Of a DNA stretch of 5,130 nt, positions 1-5,130 are shown piece after piece. Below the pieces are notes generated by a model. It was not told the DNA's origin. It did no database searches and was given only the letters and a program-made list of their open reading frames with translations. A program made the translations under genes and the position numbers. Source of the DNA: Burkholderiales bacterium (GTDB lineage Bacteria > Pseudomonadota > Gammaproteobacteria > Burkholderiales > Burkholderiaceae_C); NCBI GenBank assembly GCA_025352345.1, contig JANXTP010000283.1:1-5130 (forward strand). The letters are read 5' to 3'. Each line of letters begins with the position of its first letter. The stretch's first letter is position 1.

Positions 1-315
1 CTGCCCCGCATTCGTCGGTCGCCGTGCGACACCGACAGCGCCGCGAACAAGCGCGGGCGCAAGGGCACCGTGGAATAGCTGGGAGGGGACCGCCGCAGGC
101 GGGAGGGCACCGGCCTATGCCGCGAAAGGCCCTTGCGCTCGCGCGCGCGGCGCTACGGTTCGCACAAGGGGCGGCCGATGAGTGCGGGGTGACTCGAGCG
201 CATGACGACGCCGATGAACCACTTGCGCCAACGTGAGTGCATAAGATTGCCGGTCGCGGCACCTGCCCCTGCGTATCCGCAATCTGATCGTTGCAATCGC
301 GTGAGGATCTGCCCC
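1..315. other. Upstream stretch with no convincing gene
   Basis: I see no gene I can defend here. The + frame starting at base 1 stays open to a TAG at 76-78 and could be the last 25 codons of an upstream gene (basic end, ...NKRGRKGTVE), but so short a piece is not evidence enough. Other open frames are arginine/alanine-rich translations typical of GC-rich non-coding DNA. GGG(G/C)ACCG occurs three times (63-70, 85-92, 105-112); the last two lie within 12-bp near-identical repeats 20 bp apart. Bases 135-155 contain a mostly alternating CG run. None of these has a clear role. Confidence 0.5.
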
Positions 316-345
316 TTGACAACTTCGCCAGCGAAGTGGATCAAT
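316..345 (+). promoter_or_regulatory. Putative promoter of the two-component/oxygenase operon
   Basis: A perfect sigma-70 -35 hexamer, TTGACA, lies at 316-321, about 85 bases before the first gene of the operon. At 17-18 bp spacing the -10 candidates are poor (GATCAA at 339-344 or ATCAAT at 340-345, each matching TATAAT at three of six positions). A strong -35 with a weak -10 and an inverted repeat in the spacer would suit a regulated promoter. This is inferred from position and sequence only. Confidence 0.45.
322..337. repeat. Inverted repeat in promoter spacer, possible operator
   Basis: Perfect 7-bp arms ACTTCGC (322-328) and GCGAAGT (331-337) are separated by CA. The repeat begins directly after the TTGACA hexamer and ends just before the best -10 candidates, so a bound protein would sit on the spacer. 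It has the CT...AG dyad look of a lux-type box, but with 10 bases between CT and AG instead of the usual 12, so I do not call it a lux box. The coupled response regulator or the nearby LuxR protein are plausible binders. Confidence 0.4.
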
Positions 346-394
346 AGACGAATAAGAAACCTGTCTTCGAACGGAGGAAGTTCGTTCCAGCGAA

Positions 395-399
395 GGAGG
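395..399 (+). promoter_or_regulatory. Ribosome binding site of the response regulator gene
   Basis: GGAGG six bases before ATG at 406 is a near-ideal Shine-Dalgarno sequence and fixes the start. A second GGAGG at 373-377 lies in the loop of a small inverted repeat (CGAAC 368-372, GTTCG 380-384) and has no start codon at a suitable distance. Confidence 0.75.
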
Positions 400-405
400 A
401 CTTGA

Positions 406-1041
406 ATGAAAGACATTCTGGTCGTTGAGGATCATCCGCTGGTGGCGGAAGCCACGGCACGGCTGCTCGAGCAGCGAGTCGCCGATATCAACGTCGTTAC
501 GGTGGGGAACGCGTCTGACGCCTTGCGCGTGATCGACCTGTCACGCGGGCGGTGGTTTCGGATTTTGCTGGATCTGACTGTGCCTGGCGCGTTCGGTTTG
601 TCTCTGGCGAAACAGATCGTCGCTCGAGAACTGGCACCGGTTTGTTGCGTTGTCAGCGCGTGCGACCGCGACGACTACGTACAGCAATTGCGGGCGTGGG
701 GTTTCATGGGCTATGTGGCGAAGTCCTTGCCGGTCGAAGCGCTGACGGCTCGGCTCGCTGACGTGATGCGCGGCATCGGTACGTTTCCGTCCACTTTACC
801 CGCAGCACGCGTCGCCGGCATCCGGCTCACCGCGCGCCAGATCGAGACCCTAGAAGGCGTCCAGCGCGGAATGTCGTCCAGGCAGATCGCTGCCCAAATG
901 CACTTGGCGGAAGGCACAGTGAACAACCAGATGGCTGCACTGATGCAACTCCTCCATGCAGAGAGCAGGTCCCACGCCGTGGCGAAGGCAATCAGTTTGG
1001 GATTGCTCGACGCGGCGACCACGGAATCTCCGGTGCCATGA
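406..1041 (+). CDS. NarL/FixJ-type response regulator
   Basis: This is a 211-residue cytoplasmic response regulator, expected to be phosphorylated by the kinase encoded next and then to bind DNA. The receiver domain covers residues 1-120: the acidic pair E8-D9, phospho-acceptor D56 in the segment LLDLTVPG, the switch serine S84 and the conserved K106 are all present, so it should be active. A linker (about 121-138) leads to a LuxR/GerE-type helix-turn-helix at about 140-202, with the core LTARQIETLEGVQRG, SSRQIA and GTVNNQMAALM. The usual lysine/histidine of the GTVKNHM-type recognition helix are N and Q here, which may mean an unusual DNA site. Its stop overlaps the kinase start by 4 bases (ATGA at 1038-1041). 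Length and domain order are normal for the family. The target genes are unknown; its own promoter is a natural candidate. Confidence 0.93.
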   Translation: MKDILVVEDHPLVAEATARLLEQRVADINVVTVGNASDALRVIDLSRGRWFRILLDLTVPGAFGLSLAKQIVARELAPVCCVVSACDRDDYVQQLRAWGFMGYVAKSLPVEALTARLADVMRGIGTFPSTLPAARVAGIRLTARQIETLEGVQRGMSSRQIAAQMHLAEGTVNNQMAALMQLLHAESRSHAVAKAISLGLLDAATTESPVP

Positions 1042-2486
1042 GCAGCGCTCTGGAGTCGTCAGTCAGCCGTGCGTCGCCCGGCTATCGTGACCATTCGGGC
1101 GACGAACTGGCGGAGACCGCGCGACTGGCACGTGACGAAGATCCGCGGTGGAGGATGGTTCTACCCGTCACCAGTGGCACCCGCGAATTCATCATCGATC
1201 AAATGCCGGCACTGGTTTTCACGTACAGCGTAGCAATCGCCTTGATCCTCGCCGCGGCGATGATCGAGAACTCCCGCCCTCTGCCGGTGATCGCTGTCTG
1301 GTTGTTGGAGAGCAGCGTGAGTATCGCGGTGCGTGTTCTGATTTTCCGACGCATGGTTCGGGCGTCGACCGTGGAGGTCGTTACCAATGTCGGGCTGCGA
1401 CTCTTGCCGGTTTTGGGCATCGTTCTTGCGGCAATTCACTGGAGCTGGACGGCGACCCTGTTCATTGGTCCCCACTTAAACCTGACCACGGTGGTGATGC
1501 TGTTAACTTACGTGATGCTCAGCATCGCGTGTCTGGGCCTCGCCCCAGCATCGCCGTTAATCTGCGCTGCCTATCTCGTTCCCATGTGGGGTGCAGTGGC
1601 AAGGATGCTGGCAGCGTCGGACTGGGCCTCCGGCTCAATCCTAGTCGCTCTCGCCGCTGCCCTGGCGGGCGTGCTCTGGTCAGGGTTTTACGTCATCGTC
1701 AGTGGCGTGCGTCGCACTCTGGTCGGCAGCGACGAAACGCACCTATTGATGCGTGAACTGCAGGAGCAGAACAGCGTAATCGAATCGCTTCGCGCCGCGG
1801 CAGCCGCCGACCTCGAGACAAGGGCCACCGTTTTCGCCAGTGCGAGTCACGATCTGCGGCAGAGGATCCATGCACTCAAGCTTCTTGCGCACGTCAATGC
1901 CGCAGGCGCAGCGGTGAAAAGTCCGTTTCGCCGGATGGTTTCGACCATCGAGGAGCTCGAGGTCTTCGTCACTGAGGTTCTCCAATTCGTGCGCTTCGAC
2001 AGCGACCGCAGGACAGAACGGTTGATCGCGGTTCCGCTGCAGGAAGTGCTGCAAGGGATCGAGCTGCAGTTCGAATCGTTGGCACTTCAACGAGGCGCCA
2101 CGCTTCGAACGCGCGCGACGCGGTTGTGCATACGAATGGACGCGGTGATGCTCGGCCGTGTGCTGGAGAATCGGGTCTCGAACGCGTTGAAATTCACCCG
2201 CAAGGGTGTGCTCGTGGTGGCTCGCAGGCGTTGCGAGGACGTGTGCCTGGAAGTATGGGATCAGGGTGATGGGTTGGACGCCGGTTGGCTCGAACTCGGT
2301 GCCGTCCGGAAAGCCGACGACGGCTTACGCATTCATAAGGATGGATTCGGGCTCGGTCTGATGATCGTTCGCAGACTGGTTGACACATTGGGATATCGGA
2401 TCGAGGTGCGCAGCACGCCCATGCGCGGGACCCTGGTTAGGGTCGTCATTCCCATGCAGCATGTTCTTCCGGAGGGGCAACGATGA
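1038..2486 (+). CDS. Six-helix membrane sensor histidine kinase
   Basis: This 482-residue sensor kinase is the likely phosphodonor for the response regulator just upstream. Residues 1-50 are hydrophilic. Six hydrophobic segments follow at about 51-76, 82-103, 121-143, 150-170, 172-192 and 199-223, with only short loops, so any ligand is probably sensed within or next to the membrane. A helical, coiled-coil-like linker (about 233-262) leads to the HisKA domain with phospho-accepting H271 in ASASHDLRQRIHALKLL. The ATP-binding domain shows the N box (LENRVSNALKF, N378 and N382), G1 (DQGDG, 408-412) and G2 (GFGLGL, 436-441), with a short lid between G1 and G2. It carries no receiver domain, so it is a simple, non-hybrid kinase. 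The H box has arginine where related SHDLRQP kinases have proline. The start at 1038 has no strong ribosome site, but its ATGA overlap with the preceding stop suggests translational coupling. The family is certain, the signal unknown. Confidence 0.92.
   Translation: MSSALESSVSRASPGYRDHSGDELAETARLARDEDPRWRMVLPVTSGTREFIIDQMPALVFTYSVAIALILAAAMIENSRPLPVIAVWLLESSVSIAVRVLIFRRMVRASTVEVVTNVGLRLLPVLGIVLAAIHWSWTATLFIGPHLNLTTVVMLLTYVMLSIACLGLAPASPLICAAYLVPMWGAVARMLAASDWASGSILVALAAALAGVLWSGFYVIVSGVRRTLVGSDETHLLMRELQEQNSVIESLRAAAAADLETRATVFASASHDLRQRIHALKLLAHVNAAGAAVKSPFRRMVSTIEELEVFVTEVLQFVRFDSDRRTERLIAVPLQEVLQGIELQFESLALQRGATLRTRATRLCIRMDAVMLGRVLENRVSNALKFTRKGVLVVARRRCEDVCLEVWDQGDGLDAGWLELGAVRKADDGLRIHKDGFGLGLMIVRRLVDTLGYRIEVRSTPMRGTLVRVVIPMQHVLPEGQR
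2471..2475 (+). promoter_or_regulatory. Ribosome binding site of the carotenoid oxygenase gene
   Basis: GGAGG seven bases before ATG at 2483 lies inside the end of the kinase gene and supports this start over later in-frame ones. With the ATGA overlap it suggests both coupling and independent initiation. Confidence 0.7.
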
Positions 2487-3961
2487 GCAATGAGACAGTG
2501 AAAGCGAGGGGTCCGGTGCCGCCGTGGAACGGCAAGCGGCTGTCTGCGGCATTCGCAGCCCGGCGCGATCGGGCATGGACGCTGGGGTACGCATCCATCG
2601 ACGCGTCAGTCGTCTCGGGTCAGGCCGCATGGGAGGGAACCTTCCCGCGGGAACTCAGCGGCACGTTCCTGCGCAACGGGCCCGCGCGGCACGAACGCGG
2701 AGGGCAACGCTATGCGCACCGGTGGGATGGCGATGGAATGGTTCAGCGCTTCACGTTGAGTGCCGAAGGCGTTTCACATCTTGGTCGCTTCGTGCAGACC
2801 CGAAAACTGCTGGATGAAGATGCCTCAGGGCAAATGCTCTATAGCGGCTTTGGCACGCCGGTTGATCGAATGCAACCGACGCCGGAACGCATCGAGAACT
2901 CCAATCCAGCCAATATCAGCATCGTCAGATTCAACGATGAATACTTGGCGCTGTGGGAGGCCGGTCATCCCTACCGCATCGATCTGGACACGTTGGCGAC
3001 TGCCGGCAGAGTGTCGTGGTTGGCCCCGGATCGTCCCGCCCCCTTCTCGGCGCACCCGAAGTTTGCTGCCGACGGGACCTTGTGGAATTTTGGTGTTGAC
3101 CCCCTGAATGATCGCCTGCATCTGTACGGCATCAGTCGTGACGGCTCTCCTCTGTGCGCATACGAAATTCCTGTCGAGCAGATTGCACCGGTTCACGATT
3201 TTGGCTTGACGGAACGGTTTCTCGTGTTCTTGCTGCCATCGATCACCTGCAACCGCAGTCGTCTCATGAGCGGCGCGTCGTTCGCCGAGTCGTGTCAGTG
3301 GTCGCCGCAACTCGGCATGCGGGCGATCGCGGTTCGAAAGGCAGATGCCAGCATCATCGAGTTTCGCCTCCCGGCCGGATGCCTTTTCCATGTCGCGAAC
3401 GCATGGGAAGAAGGCGAGCGTATTCACGTCGACTACATGGCAAGTGCCGATCCTTCCTCCCTCATGGCAGGCTGGAGTGTGATGGCGGGTGAATATCGCC
3501 ACGTCAAGGGCGCGGCACTGACACGGGCCACCCTCGATCTCAAAGACAGTAGCGCTCGCCAGACAGCCTTGCTTGATCACGATGCCGAGTTCCCGTCGGT
3601 TCTGCCGGCGGATGTGGCTCGACCGTATCGACACGTCCTCTGCCTGGAGCGCTCGGAGGACAGAGCCCGTGACGTTCCGGGCTACGACCGCGTGGCCTTG
3701 ATCGATGTGCATACCGCCACGCGCCAAGCCTTCGGCTTCGGCGACGACTGGTTGGTCGAAGAGCATCTGCTGTTGGCAGGCGAGCACGCTCATGCGCCGC
3801 AGTGGGCCATCGGCACGGCCGTGGATCTCCGCAACAAGGTGACGGTGGTGACGGTGTTCGACATCGACGACGTCGCCAGCGGGCCAGTGGCACGCGCTCG
3901 ACTGCCGTATGCGCTACCACTGGGCCTGCACGGAACGTTTGTGCCGCATGGCGTTGCATGA
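2483..3961 (+). CDS. Carotenoid oxygenase (RPE65/CCD/lignostilbene dioxygenase family)
   Basis: This 492-residue non-heme iron enzyme is expected to cleave a carbon-carbon double bond of a carotenoid, apocarotenoid or stilbene-like substrate with O2, giving aldehydes or ketones. The four iron ligands of the seven-bladed propeller are H191 (AHPKF), H238 (VHDFGLTERFLVFL), H303 (FHVANAWEEG) and H483 (LHGTFVP). The second-shell glutamates are probably E159 (LALWEAG), E369 (EFPSVLP) and one of the pair at 426-427. Other family marks are GTFLRNGP (60-67), WDGDGMV (81-87), NPANISIV (141-148) and LWNFGV (200-205). The length is normal, and no signal peptide or membrane anchor is seen, so it should be cytosolic or peripherally membrane-bound. 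The tyrosine/lysine pair used by characterised lignostilbene dioxygenases to hold phenolic substrates is not obvious: the expected tyrosine in the YVRT-like segment reads FVQT. This mildly favours an apocarotenoid-type substrate, but substrate cannot be settled by eye. Its start overlaps the kinase stop (ATGA, 2483-2486). Finding it as the third gene of a two-component operon is unusual. Confidence 0.93.
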   Translation: MSNETVKARGPVPPWNGKRLSAAFAARRDRAWTLGYASIDASVVSGQAAWEGTFPRELSGTFLRNGPARHERGGQRYAHRWDGDGMVQRFTLSAEGVSHLGRFVQTRKLLDEDASGQMLYSGFGTPVDRMQPTPERIENSNPANISIVRFNDEYLALWEAGHPYRIDLDTLATAGRVSWLAPDRPAPFSAHPKFAADGTLWNFGVDPLNDRLHLYGISRDGSPLCAYEIPVEQIAPVHDFGLTERFLVFLLPSITCNRSRLMSGASFAESCQWSPQLGMRAIAVRKADASIIEFRLPAGCLFHVANAWEEGERIHVDYMASADPSSLMAGWSVMAGEYRHVKGAALTRATLDLKDSSARQTALLDHDAEFPSVLPADVARPYRHVLCLERSEDRARDVPGYDRVALIDVHTATRQAFGFGDDWLVEEHLLLAGEHAHAPQWAIGTAVDLRNKVTVVTVFDIDDVASGPVARARLPYALPLGLHGTFVPHGVA

Positions 3962-4051
3962 GCTTCAACCATTCGCCGATGAGCAAGTGCACCTTCCCGG
4001 CCGGGTCCTCCGCAACGATGATGGGACGAGCACAAGTCCCACGAGGTGCCT
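3962..4051. other. Short intergenic gap between the two gene groups
   Basis: This 90-base spacer contains a perfect 10-bp palindrome CCCGGCCGGG at 3996-4005 with no T-tract after it, and a 6-bp inverted repeat further right. No intrinsic terminator and no good promoter hexamers are visible, so the downstream pair may be read through from the operon or have a promoter I cannot recognise. Confidence 0.4.
4022..4041. repeat. Inverted repeat just before the small-protein ribosome site
   Basis: TGGGAC (4022-4027) and GTCCCA (4036-4041) form perfect 6-bp arms around an 8-base spacer. The repeat ends two bases before the putative Shine-Dalgarno GAGG at 4043-4046, so it could act as an RNA hairpin affecting translation or as a protein-binding dyad. 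It could also be chance in GC-rich DNA. Confidence 0.35.
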
Positions 4052-4369
4052 ATGGCCTTCACAACGACACAGGCGCGAACACCGTGCCACCGCGCAGCCG
4101 GCGCTGCGGCGCATCCGAAACCCCGCGACCGCGCCGCGTCAATCGCCGCTGGCCAAATCAGGGTGGCGCTGCATCGGAATGCCTGCGGAGTTCTTCTCGA
4201 ACTTGAAGATCGCAGGTCGACTTATCCCCGCGTCATTGTCGTCGCTGCGTTCACTCGGGCATCTTCGTTCGAAGACTGGTGTTCGAACGATCCACTCCGG
4301 TTCGAGATGCCCATCGTGCATCAGCAGATTCGTCGGGAGGCCGAAGCGCTGTGGTGGAGGGATTCGTGA
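4052..4369 (+). CDS. Small uncharacterised protein coupled to the LuxR regulator
   Basis: A predicted 105-residue protein of unknown function; I do not recognise a named family. Three things favour it being real: ATG at 4052 is preceded by GAGG (4043-4046) at five bases; the stop at 4367-4369 overlaps the LuxR gene start as GTGA; and GC-rich third positions dominate. Residues 1-35 are low-complexity (Ala/Arg/Thr/Pro-rich, possibly disordered). Residues 36-105 look like a compact folded unit: two probable beta strands (IRVALHRNACGVLLELED, then PRVIVVAAFT) followed by a helical end with FEDWCSNDPLRFEMP and HQQIRREAEALWW. There is no signal peptide and no clear DNA-binding motif. A start at GTG 4046, two codons earlier, is possible but less well placed. 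Coupling suggests it acts with the LuxR protein, perhaps as a modulator; that is inference. Confidence 0.6.
   Translation: MAFTTTQARTPCHRAAGAAAHPKPRDRAASIAAGQIRVALHRNACGVLLELEDRRSTYPRVIVVAAFTRASSFEDWCSNDPLRFEMPIVHQQIRREAEALWWRDS
4257..4312. repeat. Nested inverted repeats upstream of the LuxR gene
   Basis: An outer pair, GGGCATCT (4257-4264) and AGATGCCC (4305-4312), encloses an inner perfect 9-bp pair, TCGTTCGAA (4265-4273) and TTCGAACGA (4282-4290), around an 8-base spacer. The inner arms each contain the self-complementary TTCGAA, 17 bp apart. The element ends 53 bases before the LuxR start and lies inside the small protein's coding sequence. It could be an operator, an RNA structure controlling the downstream gene, or a coding coincidence (the inner arms encode SFE and SND). 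Confidence 0.5.
4356..4360 (+). promoter_or_regulatory. Ribosome binding site deciding the LuxR start
   Basis: GGAGG ends five bases before GTG at 4366. The more upstream in-frame GTG at 4279 lies in the nested palindrome with no comparable site, and starting there would add 29 residues unlike the family's N-terminus. The site overlaps the last codons of the small protein, consistent with coupled translation. Confidence 0.75.
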
Positions 4370-5073
4370 AGTCGCGTTCCGAAACTTCCGTCGATCCATC
4401 GGTTCGCATCCGCCTCACGGAGATCGCAGAGAGCATCACGCACGTGTCAGACCGTGGCGAGCTTCAGGCGCTGCTGCACAGCGCCGCCCTGTTACTCGGG
4501 GCGGAGCGCTCCTTCTTCGCGACCATGAGCGGCGATGGACGCGATAGCACCTACGCGTTCGTGCTCGATTGCGACCCTGGCTGGTGGCATCGGTTTCGTG
4601 CGGCCTACCCCTTGCAGAAGAATCCCTGGCTCGTCTACGCATCAGGACATTCCACGCCCGCGCGAGCCACGCAGCTCGGCTCGACGGCACAAGAGCGGCA
4701 AGGTGCGAAGGACCTCGCCGTAGCAGCGGGTTTCGGCTCGGCCTTGCTCATTCCCGTCCATTCGGGGCGTTCAGAGGATCGCGTGAGCGTTCTCTGTCTC
4801 GGACACTCGGTGGCCGGATATTTTGAAGAGCCGACGTTTGCGAAGCTGCAAGTTGGCGCAAGAAGTCTAGCGATGGAGTTGCATGACTGGTGGAGTTTCC
4901 ACGACCGGCAGCAGCTCAACCAGCACACTCGACTCTCGGAGGTTGAAGTGCGGCTGCTAGAGCGCCATTTCGCCGGTCTCAGCAGCAAACAGATTGCGTT
5001 CGAATTGAGCGTTGTGGGCGCCGGCTTGAATTTGTCTTCTTTCAGCCGGTCTGAACGTGCGTGTTCTTGCTGA
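4366..5073 (+). CDS. LuxR-family regulator, autoinducer-domain type, C-terminally disrupted
   Basis: From GTG at 4366 this encodes 235 residues. Residues about 17-180 match an autoinducer-binding-type domain. Aligning by eye with TraR, W57 corresponds to W73, Y61 to F77, D70 to N86 and P71 to P87, while the G113 position appears to be A126. The aspartate and tyrosine that hold the acyl-homoserine lactone are therefore changed, and another ligand or none is likely. No luxI-type synthase is visible, so it would be a LuxR solo. The helix-turn-helix starts well at 190 (LSEVEVRLLERHFAGLSSKQIAFELSV) but family-like sequence stops at V216, base 5013. The last 19 residues (VGAGLNLSSF... to a Cys-Ser-Cys end) replace the recognition helix and final helix. 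As written the protein should bind DNA poorly or not at all, so it may be a broken gene, a dominant-negative form, or an assembly artefact. It is coupled to the small protein by a GTGA overlap. Confidence 0.8.
   Translation: MKSRSETSVDPSVRIRLTEIAESITHVSDRGELQALLHSAALLLGAERSFFATMSGDGRDSTYAFVLDCDPGWWHRFRAAYPLQKNPWLVYASGHSTPARATQLGSTAQERQGAKDLAVAAGFGSALLIPVHSGRSEDRVSVLCLGHSVAGYFEEPTFAKLQVGARSLAMELHDWWSFHDRQQLNQHTRLSEVEVRLLERHFAGLSSKQIAFELSVVGAGLNLSSFSRSERACSC
5021..5049. repeat. Imperfect hairpin at the luxR junction
   Basis: CCGGCTTGAA (5021-5030) and TTCAGCCGG (5041-5049) pair over nine bases with one bulged T and an approximately 10-base loop. It lies eight bases past the point where LuxR similarity ends, so it could be the end structure of an inserted element or a transcription-end hairpin. 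Confidence 0.45.
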
Positions 5074-5105
5074 TCCGTCTTCTTCGGATCACCGTCTCTG
5101 ACGGT
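5071..5105. repeat. Two adjacent perfect hairpins with repeated GTCTTCTT
   Basis: Hairpin one has stems TGATCCG (5071-5077) and CGGATCA (5085-5091) with loop TCTTCTT. Hairpin two has stems ACCGTC (5091-5096) and GACGGT (5100-5105) with loop TCT, sharing base 5091 with the first. GTCTTCTT occurs at 5034-5041, 5077-5084 and 5104-5111. If the minus-strand frame is real, the repeats are lysine-rich codons; otherwise they may be structural, such as a terminator region. Confidence 0.45.
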
Positions 5106-5130
5106 CTTCTTCAGCTCCGCTTCCTGTCTT

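Larger units (their letters stand above)
5014..5130 (-). other. Non-luxR tail; possible 3' part of an opposite-strand gene
   Basis: From about 5014 to the window edge the sequence no longer fits the LuxR family. On the minus strand one frame is open from the edge (base 5129) across the whole tail and reads as a very hydrophilic Lys/Asp/Glu-rich protein (fragments ELKKTVRDGDPKKTDQQ and LKEDKFKPAPT), which looks more like coding sequence than any + frame here. The same frame continues, without a stop, into the antisense of luxR, as expected if two unrelated sequences were joined. I recognise no family and no transposase motif. A terminal piece of a mobile element, a genomic rearrangement or a chimeric assembly are all possible. 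Confidence 0.35.

Noticed and set aside
63..112. GGG(G/C)ACCG repeats as replication iterons
   Set aside because: Only three short copies at unequal spacing in GC-rich DNA, with no replication gene nearby.
322..337. Calling the promoter dyad a canonical lux box
   Set aside because: The CT and AG dinucleotides are 10 bases apart, not 12, and the arms do not match the usual ACCTGT-type half site.
153..416. Minus-strand frame (87 codons) across the promoter region
   Set aside because: No ribosome site or family resemblance, and it would run through the TTGACA element and the leader of the operon.
2825..3793. Long open minus-strand frame (322 codons) across the oxygenase gene
   Set aside because: It lies wholly antisense to a gene with all family motifs; its translation shows no recognisable domain, and long antisense frames are common in GC-rich coding DNA.
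3996..4005. CCCGGCCGGG palindrome as a transcription terminator after the oxygenase gene
   Set aside because: It has no loop and no following T-run, so it does not meet the pattern of an intrinsic terminator.
3909..4547. 212-codon + frame spanning the gap and overlapping both the small protein and LuxR genes
   Set aside because: Arg/Pro/Ser-rich translation with no domain, no good ribosome site, and conflict with better-supported frames with coupled starts.
5011..5020. Integron attC site or group II intron 5' end at the luxR break
   Set aside because: The bases do not match the GTTRRRY core or the GTGYG intron start, and no further attC or intron structure can be followed before the window ends.

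Overview
The window is GC-rich, bacterial and compact. All supported genes lie on the + strand with little intergenic space. Codon choice, the SHDLRQ-type histidine kinase, the NarL/FixJ-type response regulator and the LuxR-type regulator all point to a proteobacterium, most likely beta or gamma. This placement is an inference; there is no rRNA or housekeeping marker to fix it.

Layout. Bases 1-405 hold no convincing gene. Near their right end is a promoter-like element: a perfect TTGACA with an inverted repeat filling the space after it, followed by a leader with a strong ribosome binding site. Bases 406-3961 form a three-gene operon in which each junction is a 4-bp ATGA stop/start overlap: (1) a NarL/FixJ-type response regulator, (2) a six-helix membrane histidine kinase, and (3) a complete carotenoid oxygenase/RPE65-family enzyme with all four iron-binding histidines. 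After a 90-bp gap with two small inverted repeats comes a second pair: a 105-residue small protein (4052-4369) that I do not recognise, coupled by a GTGA overlap to a LuxR-family regulator (4366-5073). The regulator has an autoinducer-binding-like domain with substitutions at several normally invariant ligand positions. Its DNA-binding helix-turn-helix is cut off partway, at about base 5013. The last ~115 bases do not look like luxR sequence. They are rich in small hairpins and repeated GTCTTCTT, and are better read as foreign or opposite-strand sequence.

How it may work together. The response regulator and kinase form a normal two-component pair with intact phosphorylation residues. Tight coupling to an oxygenase that should release small lipophilic aldehydes or ketones (apocarotenoid, retinoid or stilbene-type cleavage) is unusual. 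It recalls cassettes in which a membrane kinase sits beside the enzyme that makes or removes its ligand. The adjacent LuxR solo with an altered pocket strengthens the signalling flavour of the locus. That the enzyme's product or substrate is the signal is a hypothesis, not something the sequence shows.
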